A DNA stretch of 64,000 nt from Legionella quateirensis (GTDB taxonomy: Bacteria; Pseudomonadota; Gammaproteobacteria; Legionellales; Legionellaceae), in assembly GCF_001467955.1 (NCBI RefSeq), contig NZ_LNYR01000006.1, positions 65,172-129,171 of the forward strand. The letters are read 5' to 3'. Shown here in pieces: positions 10,501-18,523 of the stretch. Below the pieces are notes generated by a model. The model was not told the DNA's origin, made no database searches, and worked only from the letters and a program-made list of their open reading frames with translations. Both the position numbers and the translations under genes were made by a program. Position 1 is the stretch's first letter. Each line of letters opens with the position of its first letter.

Positions 10501-11047
10501 GATCAAGAGATTTCTCTAGTATCCTGATTTCCTCTCGATTAAGCCCCATGTAATCACTTTGATTCAGAGTACGGGGGGCATTATGCTCTATATTGCCTAT
10601 CAAACGATCGATCCAATAATCATCAAGAATGAACGTTTCATCTTTAGACATACGATATTGAGTGGTTGCCTTAGTAATGAGTCTCCCAGATTGAACAGGT
10701 CGGATCGCAGCTCGGATATCCGGCCGTATCAAATTCGTTATACCATCAATTAATAAAGGGACTATATCGCCATATTGTTGAATATATAAAGAAAAACCTT
10801 GATTCACCAAGTCGAATAATGCGTCCTGCACAACGTACATTTTATGATAGGACCAATTTTTTGCGGTCCAATCACTCAGAATGAGCTTTTTAGGTTTCTG
10901 TACCAGACTGGCTGGTAAAATCCATGGTGCTTTAGACTGAATCAATTTATTGATATCCAGATTTTCTGTTGGAGCATAGGTATAAGCAGGTTTTGTCTGT
11001 GACAACAAACAATAAAAATCACCAGGTATACTCATATTTAATCTCAC
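4568..11047 (-). CDS. Giant LRR / papain-like protease / tandem AAA+ protein, copy A
   Basis: This 2159-residue protein has no name that I recognise. Residues 1-230 are an unassigned N-terminal domain. Residues about 235-580 are leucine-rich-like repeats (recurring PNLKxLxLxxxxF units), closed by an acidic stretch near 583-602. Residues 650-850 look like a papain/YopT-type peptidase: DGICYALSQL with Cys663, FWHAICIRL with His798, and WLVYDPN with Asp814. The His-Asp gap of 16 equals that in YopT. Residues 1040-1540 hold AAA-like segments lacking P-loops. AAA module 1 has Walker A GLSGVGKT (1631-1638), Walker B FLDE (1674-1677) and sensor Asn1718. Module 2 has GEPGIGKS (1904-1911), IDEIN (1967-1971) and TQNP (2004-2007) followed by GRRAPSNALSRR, as in midasin/MoxR proteins. 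The tail is Ser-rich and basic. There is no signal peptide and no transmembrane segment. A Dot/Icm effector role is inference. Confidence 0.75.
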   Translation of the reverse strand: MRLNMSIPGDFYCLLSQTKPAYTYAPTENLDINKLIQSKAPWILPASLVQKPKKLILSDWTAKNWSYHKMYVVQDALFDLVNQGFSLYIQQYGDIVPLLIDGITNLIRPDIRAAIRPVQSGRLITKATTQYRMSKDETFILDDYWIDRLIGNIEHNAPRTLNQSDYMGLNREEIRILEKSLDQLNPPLQLLIQDELSDESIKRFGAFKNSFPTINSIQRIRKMSEPSTKSSKEQWLELLSNGSCLQELIYPAANDRFKPDESSLMNLTYLDCDSSLIENLADLFVFVPNLKELSIRRFDASSKLNTHVLQLMFLKLNFSNLHFKQLLQLLNEQAQSIQFLSLANSIVNDDDLIEESMLLEPPQCVHLREINLTESYLTTKSLNLLLSRAPNLKRLTLGGTIFEDRESFIDLNEINKDVLSRLESLCLLSLTWDDDVFNLLSNKLTNLKCLHLMSFTFDNLPEQNVCRMEQVEELIITVSEFEEEEDLTKLLQCFPNLKRLQFINNSYTGINDLIFDVASCKKVKVIDLSDHFAFIDENTVMDVINTAPNLETLNLINCNNISAREWNKLSVELPHLNVCWHWDDGDEEQEDEDYQLCSDDAEHQEHNLADYRDFEPTPEDFKFQFKGRSVSIDQNMIIEKLSQYFSLNQIKTQYIPKLQDGICYALSQLFKKCTTEEWNQFIHRMNAWDGQLTTVNEELKNDFKMLWKVIKQYQFNQKRNVQYIGDNLEHFLSINSILNSTSAGQLKIHDDDVDDWIGSILTPDSSEESIQTRTESNTILNPRKIKLQQGCILSNFWHAICIRLIADDQWLVYDPNYKDGVKTVSTTELCHLIHTALGRLVSIEMEDESIVPEIYNPDQFIQLGGLFHLIHDVNSNALAGLLPMEYQFSAQALEGVLLKDLKGVPAWFSGISSPHTRQFTCKLLEQLYRLNPGSCSSTLKKSIQLLTPEQKKKCIVELIRTGSKTPSSSFDILSCSAPALPSELTTALIDTLRNSSDINYFEKVLKTWHKPSNSFDTLDEYCQYVLHPEGYKKHLIELDSTTSVQALRLALKRQCYFTNRPVYYIHSPDDLICSASFIQRDHNNHGILRKGPGGPLHDFLTADHGDQSPVLLVNYEQFSAEDIVRFNALLDEKGFADGTPVPENVQIIGLYNTSKPDCYQGDDFYSRFNKKEQCPISAKKLIKSVPPLPIDSEEEAAQGVVINLFNASDWKERLLGRWELDGTNLTFREGALSKLQGTLITIENGPWDDEDFNLFWTEACYPGTQYFPGSSIPVPSTIQLNKKTGYALNELKEWLQVQNLSDDCMNSKDHPHVLNPHRIADYFHNYRYEESDHSLRKEPGLIEQAQNSTLDVSFTRSISLDDWARILTECQKYQVRLRVNPAPGVSFPDSFEFNALDNRLEQTNWHPTGLCKTEVIKTTDSDATISMLATSQSDWHVIDVSELDASDLLRRIDGQLNKELLQFKFHQRSSWLLAALAAGKNVVLKGHFSKELEDQLASLLVQRMNTGVEPGTLILITEDSDSFHYVTNKVHEVCEQDKRTCLGEFPHELEPFIASESLSKLKARSTYLQAFPECSKRDAAWSGMSCHTAEITPLASFNPLTAKQEADEFTSARLSLVRRMLNVAPYVFLSGLSGVGKTTLVTKELVQDGEQLHQGIDKIKAWALDTSPGRKYLFLDEATLSCGNWSVFEGLFNNPPSIFYDGQYYPLSAEHKVIFAGNPVSYGDERRLATLFERHGNAVEFELLPTAVLYEKILKPAFVQQCLDDDVPQLSSVFLDVYRFMVSCSTTDVLITPRELEMMALLTNSYCQKNPSVDRLDVAAHYAFKIAINLVPKSKKALFIERFKPQYPLPTTVSDDHTEFLLTQSRMDSQQLLDDLLDLREWRQTFAVNDTQRYGGLGGLTFEGEPGIGKSEQIKQTLLARGFKPMSINSVPKPGDKPMYLIPVSMSYTDKEALLLKAFHEGAVVVIDEINSSPMMEKLLNSLLMGKTPQGNKPNIPGFLIIGTQNPVTLSGRRAPSNALSRRIITEQLPLYSKSEMLDILMKEGVQEIIARDMIAAFINNRQRAEKEHLSPGPTFRDLLHLGQCSRNKNVKKRERVDNCIERVANETKQARTVVGRKHSSSVSTHFSSSSSPCFYNPSKRSERGFGHSELLTKRMRGF

Positions 11048-11186
11048 AATGTATCAATAAAATAACCATCTCAATAAGCACTGCTCTTCTTATCTAAACG
11101 GATGAATCCTTACTCTTCTTAAACGTTTTACTCTAAAAAAAGAGCGATCTTTGCGCCCCCTTGCTGCATTAAATTTATACCATCTG

Positions 11187-11227
11187 ATTATAAATACTAC
11201 ATAAAATAAGTTAAGAAATACTTAATA
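11187..11227 (-). promoter_or_regulatory. Promoter of giant gene A with PmrA-box-like repeat
   Basis: Read on the minus strand, 11226-11210 gives ATTAAGTATTTCTTAAC. This is two TTAAN half-sites 11 bases apart, matching the published Legionella PmrA box pattern (cTTAATatT-N2-cTTAATatT). A perfect TATAAT lies 17 bases downstream at 11192-11187. The region is conserved in sequence and spacing upstream of the second giant gene. Transcription would begin near 11180, giving a leader of about 130 bases. Binding by PmrA is inferred from the motif only. Confidence 0.55.
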
Positions 11228-11334
11228 ATGGCAGTAAATAATTAATAACGATTATTCGTTTTTTAAATAACCATCCGTTACTTAATGACCTGAATACCCA
11301 GAATGAATAGTGACTCTCATGCATTAAAATCAGT

Positions 11335-11604
11335 TATGCAGCATTTGCCAATTTCATTACCCCCTTCAATCAAAGCTTAAAACATGCTGGCGAATTGGGA
11401 GCAATGAATATAAAGACGGTTCAGGGATTAGCGTCACTGAATGCCGAAGTAACGCGTCAGGCCGCCACTTTGGCTTATTTGCAGGATTTTCGCTTTATGA
11501 TGTGGTTGGTGCTCTGTGCTCTTCCATTACTTTTTTTATTGAAAGCCGTTGTTGCTAAAACAAATAATGACCTCTCAGGCAAATTGCCAGAATTTGAACT
11601 GTGA
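11335..11604 (+). pseudogene. emrB 3'-end fragment (duplicated tail)
   Basis: This is a second copy of the last 90 codons of the emrB gene at 3001-4560, with no start or body. From AAFANFITPF to the last transmembrane segment (LPLLFLLK) the encoded protein is identical to EmrB, although the DNA differs at about 18 silent positions. The last 22 codons carry seven replacements. The fragment sits between the promoter of giant gene A and the 3' end of giant gene B, exactly where the real emrB tail sits relative to gene A. An ATG at 11395 would give 69 residues, but this is internal to the transporter and unlikely to be a gene. Confidence 0.9.
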
Positions 11605-11609
11605 CACAT

Positions 11610-14600
11610 TTAAAATCCTCTACTCCTCTGTATTTGAAGTCCACTATGCCCATATTTTCTCTCTAAAGGTTTAGATGAGTAAAAAAAGCTGGAGCTTGAA
11701 CTGGAAGTATTATTTGGAATCCCCGTTGATGAGTATTTTCGACTACGCAAATTCCGTGCGAATTTCAGATCTTTTTCAGCCTCTTCACAGTAATTATCAA
11801 GCCGTTCGCGCTTTTGAGCTTTATTATGTTTATTAGTATAACCATCGGCAAGCCGGAGCAAATCTCGGAACGTTGGGCCGGGAGAAAGCCGTTTATTTTC
11901 AGCTTTTTGTTTATTTTTCAAAAATGCCTTAATCATATCCTGAGCGATGTACTTATCCACGCCCTTCTGCATTAAAATACTCCGCATTTCATTTTGGGGA
12001 TAGAGTGGTAATTGTTCCGTAATCATTCGCCGGGATAAGGCATTGCTCGGTGCACGTCGACCACAGAGGGATATAGGATTTTGCGTTCCAATAACCAGAA
12101 ACCCGGGCTTTTTAGGGGTACCACCTTGAAGTGTTTTACCCATAAGAAGACTGTTAAGTAACTTCTCCATCATGGGAGAACTATTAATCTCATCAATTAC
12201 AACAACCGCCCCCTCGTGAAAAGCCTTAAGTAAGAGCGCTTCTTTATCAGTATAAGACATACTGACCGGGATTAAGTACATGGGTTTATCGCCAGGCTGG
12301 GGCACCGAATTTCTGGACATTGGTTTAAAGCCACGTACAAGCAAAGTTTGCATTATTTGCTCAGACTTACCAATACCCGGATCTCCTTCAAAGGTTAAAC
12401 CACCCAAACCGCCATACCGTTGTACATCGTTTACGGCAAACTGTTGCCGCCATTCTCTTAAATCTAAAACATCCTCCAGAAGTTGCTGACTGCTCAGACG
12501 AGATTTAGTGAGAAAGAATTCCTTTGATTCATCTGATGCTGTGATCAGAAGTGGATTTTTGGGTTGAAACTCCTTGATAAACAAATCTTTTTTTGAATTT
12601 GGAACAAGATTAAGCGCTATCTTAAACGCATAATGAGCAGCAACATCCAGACGATCAGCCAAAGGATTATTTCGACAATAGCTGTTTGTCAAAAGAGCCA
12701 TCATTTCTAATTCCCTGGGGGTAATCAACACATCGGTGGTTGAGCAGGCCACCATAAATCGGTAGACATCAAGAAAAATTGAAGACAGTTGAGGCACTTC
12801 ATCGTCATTTAATCCTTGATTTTCCAGAGCAGGTTTTAATATCTTTTCATAAAGAACCCCTGTGGGTAAGGGTTCTAATTCCACTGCATTTCCATGACGT
12901 TCAAAAAATGTCGCCAAATGCCTTTCGTCACCATAGCTCACTGGATTTCCAGCAAAAATGACTTTATGTTCCGCACTTAAAGGATAATAATGACCATCAT
13001 AAAAAATACTTGGAGGATTATTAAATAAGCCTTCAAATACAGACCAATTTCCAGAACTTAAGGTAGCTTCATCCAAAAAAAGATATTTTCGACCAGAGCG
13101 GGTATCCATTGCCCAAGCTTTTATTTCTTCTATGCCTTGATGCAGTTGCTCCCCGTCTTGTACCAGTTCTTTGGTAACTAAAGTAGTTTTTCCTACTCCA
13201 GACATTCCGGAAAGAAAAACATAAGGCGCCACATCGAGCATTCGACGTACTAAAGTGAGTCGAGCATGGGTAAATTCTTCGGCTTCTTGCTTTGCTGTCA
13301 CTGGATTGAACGCAACAAGAGGCTTTATCACCGCAGAATGATGAGACATTCCCGACCATGCCGCTTCAGATTTATGACATTCAGGAAATGCCTGCAAATA
13401 AGTTGTTCTGGCTTTTAATTTACTGAGTGACTCAGCTGCAATAAACTGCTCCAGATCATAAGGAAGCTCACCAAGACAGGTTCTTTTATCCTGTTCACTT
13501 ACCTCATGAACTTTTGTTGAAAGGCATTGAAAACTGTCTGAATCTTCAGTTATCAAAAGTAATGTCCCAGGTTCAACTCCTGTGTTTATTCGCTGCATTA
13601 ATAAAGAGGATAATTGATCCTCCATCTCTTTGGAGCAATGTCCTTTTAAGATAATGTTCTTGCCTTCGGCTAAAGCTGCAAGCAGCCAGGATGATCGTTG
13701 ATGAAATTCAAACTGAAGCAGTTCTTCATTAAGTTTACCATCAACACGCAGCAACAAATCAGAAGCAAATAATTCTGATACGTCAATAACGTGTCTATCC
13801 TGTTGAACAGCACTCAACAGAGTAATCGTAGCATCAATATCGGTAGATTTAATCACTTCAGTTCTGGCAAGAACAGGCGGGTGCCAATTCGTCTGTTCCA
13901 TATGGCACGGTAGGAGATCAAGTCCAAATTGAGCGGGAAAAGAAGCTTCAGGGGCAGGTTTTACTCTTAATTTAACCTGATACTTCTGACATTCTGTTAA
14001 AATCCTGGCCCAGTCATCTAATGAAATGGAGCGAGTTAATGTAACATCGAGAGAATTGTTCTGTGCTTTTTCAATTAGACCCGGCTCTTTTTGTAAGCTG
14101 TGATCGCTCTCCTCATAGCGATAATTATGAAAATAATTGGCTATACAATGAGGATTCAGAACATGGGGAAGATCTTCTGCGCTCATACAATCATCGGATA
14201 AATACTGTACCTGCAACCATTCTTTTAAATCATTCAGCGCATATCCCGTTTTTTTATTCAATTGAATATCAGCTGGTACAGGAATAGAACTACCCGGGAA
14301 ATATTGAGTTCCTGGATAGCAGGCTTCAGTCCAAAAGAGATTAAAGTCTTCATCATCCCAGGGACCATTTTGAACAGTAATGGTTTTTCCTTGCAACCCG
14401 GACAAGGCACCTTCCTGAAACTTCAAAATGCTTCCATCCAGTTCCCAGCGTCCTAACAAGCGCTCTTTCCAATCACTAGCATTATATAAATTGATCACAA
14501 CACCCTCTGCTTTCTCTTCGGTGACTAGAGGTAAAGGAGGTACCGATTTTTTTAATTTTTTAGCAGAAAGCGGACATTGTTCCTTCTTATTAAATCGGGA

Positions 14601-17600
14601 ATAAAAATCATCGCCCTGATAGCAATCAGGTTTACTGGTATTGTACAAACCGATGATCTGGACGTTTCCAGGTACTGGCGTTCCGTCGGCAAACCTGTTC
14701 TCATCAAGAAGCGCATTAAACCGGGCTATATCTTCCGCCGAAAATTGCTCATAATTGACAAGAAGTATCGGTGATTGTAATCCATGATCTGCAGTTAAAA
14801 AATCATGAAGAGGACCACCGGGACCCTTTCGTAAAATACCTTGATTATTGAGATCGCGTTCAATAAATGATGCCGAACAAATCAAATCGTCAGGGGAGTG
14901 AATGTAATAAACTGGTCTATTGCTGGTGTAGCATTGTCTTTGTAATGCAAGGCGTAATGCTTGCACCGACTCGATGGAGTCGAGTTCAATCAAATGATTT
15001 TTAGCAACGTCATGTTCCATCACATGTTGACAATATGCTTCCAAAGTATCAAATAGTGCCGAAGATTTATGCCATGTTTTTAATTCCTGCTCAAAATATT
15101 TGATGTCGGATGTATTTTTCAGGATTTCTATTAATACTGTTGTCAACTCTGAAGGCTGCGACTCTATTGGACAACTAAATAACTCAATAGATGAAGAATT
15201 GTTTTTTGGTCCAGATTTGATAAGTACACCGATACACTTCAGTTTTTGTTCAGGAGTGAGTCGTTTAATACTATTTATCAACATTGAAGAGAAATCAGTT
15301 GGATATAAGCTACTCAATTGATCCAATAAATTATATGTAAACTGAAGTGTATGAGGGCAACTTATACCACAGAACCATGCAGGAACCCCTTCAGTATTTT
15401 GTAATAACACGCCTTTAAGTGCTCGAGCACTGAATTGATAATCTAGGGGAATGATGCCTGTCAGCTTATCCGAATTCACATCCTCGATTAAATTGAACAA
15501 CCCCCCGAGTTGAATGAACATATCGGGATTATGAATCTCGGGGACTATAGATTCATCCTCCATTTCAATACTGACTAATCTACCTAAAGCAGTATGAATA
15601 TAGTGGATTAACTCCGTTGTTGAAACGGATTTGACCCCATCCTTACAATTGGGATTATAAACCTGCCAAAGATCATCATCGATTAATCGGATGCAGATCG
15701 CATGCCAGGAACTGGATAAAATACAACCTTGTTGGAGTTTGACTCTCCGAGGATTAATGATCGTATTGCTTGACGTACTGGTTTGAGAGGGATCTACTGA
15801 AGAACCAGGAGTGAGTAGAAATGAAATCCAGTCATCGATTTCCTCTTCATTAATCCTGAGATAAGCATCCTGGACACTATCTTGTTTCGAATTGATGAAG
15901 AGAAATTGCTCCAGATTATCTCCTATAAATTGAAAATTCCTAATGGTGCTAAATTGGTAACTCTTGATACAATTCCAAAGCATCTTAAAATCATTCTTCA
16001 ATCCCTCATTAAGTGTGTTTAATGTGCCATTCCATGTCTTCACTCTGAAAATGAAATCATTCCACTCATCAATGGTGCTTCTTTTAAATAACTGACTTAA
16101 GGCATAACAAATACCATCCTGAATTTTAGGTATGTATTGTACGTTGGTTTTATTTAAGCTGAAGTACTGAGAGAGTTTTTCAATAATCATGGCTTGATTT
16201 ATTGATTTACTCTTGCCTTTAAATTGAAATTTAAAATCATCTGGTGTTGGTTTAAAATCATTGTAGTCATCAGGATTATGTTCCCAATCCTGCTCGTCAT
16301 CACTACAAAGCGGATCATCCTCAACATCCGTTGTTTCAATATCATCCCATCGCCAGTACACATGAATCTGTGGAAATTCCCTGGATAAATCTTTTTTAAA
16401 ATGTTTAGCAATATTACAACAATTAATCAGATTCAGTGATTTGAGATGTGTCGAACTGTTTATCAAGTCTATTAGGGATTGATCATTAATCATCCCATCC
16501 TGATCACTCAAATCAATCACTTCAAGCTTCTTACAAATAGAAACATCAAATATAAGGTCAGAGTCCTTAACACCTGAACCATTGATGAATCGAAGTCTTT
16601 TAATATTAGGAAAAAATTGAAGTAACTTCTTTAAGTCCTCTTCATGTTCAAAATAACAATTCGTAAGACATAACTCTTCAAGCTTCTCCATTCGAAATAC
16701 ATTGTGATCTGGAAGTGTTTTAAATTCAAAATCCATAAGATGAAGACATTTAATATTTGTTAATTTATTACTCAACAAATTAAATTTATTATCATCCCAG
16801 GTCATAAATGATAAACAAAGATACTCAAGCTGCCCCAATACATCCTCATTGATTTCATCGAGTTCAATAGAGGACTCCATTTCCAAAAATACTTCTCCTC
16901 CGAATGTGAGCCTTTTTAAATTTGGAGTTTTAGAGAGTATGATATTCAAAGATGGGAGAGTTAGATAAGATTCAGTCAAGTCGATTTCTTTCAGGTGTAA
17001 ATATTGAGGGATTTCCAATAAAATCGATACATCAATGTGGTCATCATCGTTCACATTGCTATTGGTCAGAGAAAAAAATTGGATGGATTGTGCTTGTTCA
17101 TTCAACAATTGAAGCAATTGGTTTAAATCGAGCGATGAAGAATTTAATTTCAGGAATTCCAACTGAAGCGCTTGAGTATTTTGTTTCGAATCTTTCCATA
17201 CTATATTTATTGACAGTTCTTTAAGATTAGGAGCAGCGATCATGAAATCAGCCAAAGGTTCCATTGAAGATAATTCTAAACGGAGCAAGTTCGTCAAACT
17301 GGATTCAGCGGGCTTGAACGTCTCGTCAATTACTGCGAATTTAAGATCGTGTAAAAATGGTGCGCTCGATAGTAATTTCTGCCACCGCTCTTTGGAAAAT
17401 CCCTTTTGAGGAGCAATAATTTTTTGTAACCGCTGGATCGCATTAATACTGGGAAACGCCTGCTTAAATTCTTCAGCGTTCTTAACTGAGTCATCTGAAA
17501 ATTCGTCCAGAATAAGCAATTCTAATGGGGGATTCAACTGTTCAAGAAATTCCTTGAGCAATACGGTTTCCCTTTGATTAAGTCCCATATAATCACTTTG

Positions 17601-18086
17601 ATTAAGAGATCGAGGAGCATTATGTTCTTTCCTGCCAATCAAGCGATCGATCCAATAATCATCAAGAATGAACGTTTCATCTTTAGTCAATCGATGTTGA
17701 GTCGTTGCCTTAATGCTAATGTCTTTAGGATGTGCAAGTCTGATAGCAGAGCGGATTTCTGATCGATCGAGTTTCGCTACATCATCTGCTAATAAGGGGA
17801 TAATCTGTTCATGTTGTTGAATATATAAAATAAAACCCTTTTTCAGTAATTGAAACAATGCTTGCTGAACGGCTTTAATTTTATCATGGGACCAATTTTC
17901 TGCAGTCCAATCATTCAAAATTAGCTTTTTTGGTTTCTGTATCAAACTGGTTGGTAAAATCCAGGGAGCTTTAGACTGAATTAATTTATTGATATCTAAA
18001 AGATCTGTTGGAGTATACGTATAATCAGGTTTTGTCTGCGACAACACATAATAAAAATCCCCAGGTATGCTCATATTTAAACTCAC
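11610..18086 (-). CDS. Giant LRR / papain-like protease / tandem AAA+ protein, copy B
   Basis: This 2158-residue paralogue of the protein at 4568-11047 has the same domain order and almost no length change. The protease core has Cys660 in DGICYALSQL and His795 in SSWHAICIR. The third position is Asn811 (WQVYNPN), where copy A has Asp. AAA module 1 has GMSGVGKT (1627-1634) and LDE (1671-1673). Module 2 has GDPGIGKS (1901-1908), IDEIN (1964-1968) and the GRRAPSNALSRR segment. By eye the AAA modules are close to 90% identical to copy A, while the repeat region around 200-300 is nearer 45%. The tail is Ser-rich and ends in RSRGF (copy A: RMRGF). The reading frame is intact, so both copies are probably used. 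Function is unknown; export through Dot/Icm is a guess from context. Confidence 0.75.
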   Translation of the reverse strand: MSLNMSIPGDFYYVLSQTKPDYTYTPTDLLDINKLIQSKAPWILPTSLIQKPKKLILNDWTAENWSHDKIKAVQQALFQLLKKGFILYIQQHEQIIPLLADDVAKLDRSEIRSAIRLAHPKDISIKATTQHRLTKDETFILDDYWIDRLIGRKEHNAPRSLNQSDYMGLNQRETVLLKEFLEQLNPPLELLILDEFSDDSVKNAEEFKQAFPSINAIQRLQKIIAPQKGFSKERWQKLLSSAPFLHDLKFAVIDETFKPAESSLTNLLRLELSSMEPLADFMIAAPNLKELSINIVWKDSKQNTQALQLEFLKLNSSSLDLNQLLQLLNEQAQSIQFFSLTNSNVNDDDHIDVSILLEIPQYLHLKEIDLTESYLTLPSLNIILSKTPNLKRLTFGGEVFLEMESSIELDEINEDVLGQLEYLCLSFMTWDDNKFNLLSNKLTNIKCLHLMDFEFKTLPDHNVFRMEKLEELCLTNCYFEHEEDLKKLLQFFPNIKRLRFINGSGVKDSDLIFDVSICKKLEVIDLSDQDGMINDQSLIDLINSSTHLKSLNLINCCNIAKHFKKDLSREFPQIHVYWRWDDIETTDVEDDPLCSDDEQDWEHNPDDYNDFKPTPDDFKFQFKGKSKSINQAMIIEKLSQYFSLNKTNVQYIPKIQDGICYALSQLFKRSTIDEWNDFIFRVKTWNGTLNTLNEGLKNDFKMLWNCIKSYQFSTIRNFQFIGDNLEQFLFINSKQDSVQDAYLRINEEEIDDWISFLLTPGSSVDPSQTSTSSNTIINPRRVKLQQGCILSSSWHAICIRLIDDDLWQVYNPNCKDGVKSVSTTELIHYIHTALGRLVSIEMEDESIVPEIHNPDMFIQLGGLFNLIEDVNSDKLTGIIPLDYQFSARALKGVLLQNTEGVPAWFCGISCPHTLQFTYNLLDQLSSLYPTDFSSMLINSIKRLTPEQKLKCIGVLIKSGPKNNSSSIELFSCPIESQPSELTTVLIEILKNTSDIKYFEQELKTWHKSSALFDTLEAYCQHVMEHDVAKNHLIELDSIESVQALRLALQRQCYTSNRPVYYIHSPDDLICSASFIERDLNNQGILRKGPGGPLHDFLTADHGLQSPILLVNYEQFSAEDIARFNALLDENRFADGTPVPGNVQIIGLYNTSKPDCYQGDDFYSRFNKKEQCPLSAKKLKKSVPPLPLVTEEKAEGVVINLYNASDWKERLLGRWELDGSILKFQEGALSGLQGKTITVQNGPWDDEDFNLFWTEACYPGTQYFPGSSIPVPADIQLNKKTGYALNDLKEWLQVQYLSDDCMSAEDLPHVLNPHCIANYFHNYRYEESDHSLQKEPGLIEKAQNNSLDVTLTRSISLDDWARILTECQKYQVKLRVKPAPEASFPAQFGLDLLPCHMEQTNWHPPVLARTEVIKSTDIDATITLLSAVQQDRHVIDVSELFASDLLLRVDGKLNEELLQFEFHQRSSWLLAALAEGKNIILKGHCSKEMEDQLSSLLMQRINTGVEPGTLLLITEDSDSFQCLSTKVHEVSEQDKRTCLGELPYDLEQFIAAESLSKLKARTTYLQAFPECHKSEAAWSGMSHHSAVIKPLVAFNPVTAKQEAEEFTHARLTLVRRMLDVAPYVFLSGMSGVGKTTLVTKELVQDGEQLHQGIEEIKAWAMDTRSGRKYLFLDEATLSSGNWSVFEGLFNNPPSIFYDGHYYPLSAEHKVIFAGNPVSYGDERHLATFFERHGNAVELEPLPTGVLYEKILKPALENQGLNDDEVPQLSSIFLDVYRFMVACSTTDVLITPRELEMMALLTNSYCRNNPLADRLDVAAHYAFKIALNLVPNSKKDLFIKEFQPKNPLLITASDESKEFFLTKSRLSSQQLLEDVLDLREWRQQFAVNDVQRYGGLGGLTFEGDPGIGKSEQIMQTLLVRGFKPMSRNSVPQPGDKPMYLIPVSMSYTDKEALLLKAFHEGAVVVIDEINSSPMMEKLLNSLLMGKTLQGGTPKKPGFLVIGTQNPISLCGRRAPSNALSRRMITEQLPLYPQNEMRSILMQKGVDKYIAQDMIKAFLKNKQKAENKRLSPGPTFRDLLRLADGYTNKHNKAQKRERLDNYCEEAEKDLKFARNLRSRKYSSTGIPNNTSSSSSSFFYSSKPLERKYGHSGLQIQRSRGF

Positions 18087-18216
18087 GACATGTTATTAAA
18101 TCAGCCAGCACTAAAGGCAAAATCCTCCCAGACTAAACGCATGGTACTTTAATAGTTCTATTCGAAAGTTGAGGGAGATTTTTGCATCTCTTGAATGTAA
18201 TTAATGGCCACAGTTG

Positions 18217-18256
18217 ACCATAAACTGTACATGTCGTTAATTAAGAAATAATTAAT
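18217..18256 (-). promoter_or_regulatory. Promoter of giant gene B with PmrA-box-like repeat
   Basis: On the minus strand, 18255-18240 reads TTAATTATTTCTTAAT, again two TTAAT half-sites with an 11-base period. A weaker -10 (TATGGT, 18222-18217) lies at exactly the same 17-base distance as the TATAAT of copy A. AT-rich sequence on the far side (around 18262-18285) is also shared with copy A. The region of about 510 bases from 18087 to 18597 therefore serves gene B on one strand and the pan operon leader on the other. Regulator binding is inferred. Confidence 0.5.
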
Positions 18257-18472
18257 AATGACGTTAAATAATTAATAACCGTTATATTATTTTTTAATAA
18301 TTATTGACTCTAATTATCTGAATATTAGCGTTGGCGTATAATTAGACGTAACACGCATGCAGTAAAAATCCCCTAAGTTGCAGGTTTTAAACCATGCATC
18401 GGCCTGATTTTTTAAAGAATTACAGGTTAGATATTCAATTTCTTCTCAATACGCTATAAGATTAGCCGGATG

Positions 18473-18492
18473 CACTGACCCTTAGGGCAGTG
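18473..18492 (+). terminator. Hairpin upstream of panB leader (possible attenuator)
   Basis: CACTG and CAGTG arms enclose CCC-TTA-GGG, with one unpaired A. The hairpin is followed by ACTTTATTAATTATTTT, which is T-rich but not a clean U-run. It lies 31 bases before the leader ORF at 18524. It could be a weak terminator or an attenuator for panBC. Confidence 0.35.
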
Positions 18493-18523
18493 ACTTTATT
18501 AATTATTTTGGAGGACTTGATCC

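Noticed and set aside
11395-11604. 69-codon ORF read as a separate gene
   Set aside because: It is the in-frame end of the transporter EmrB without start or body; listed as a pseudogene fragment.
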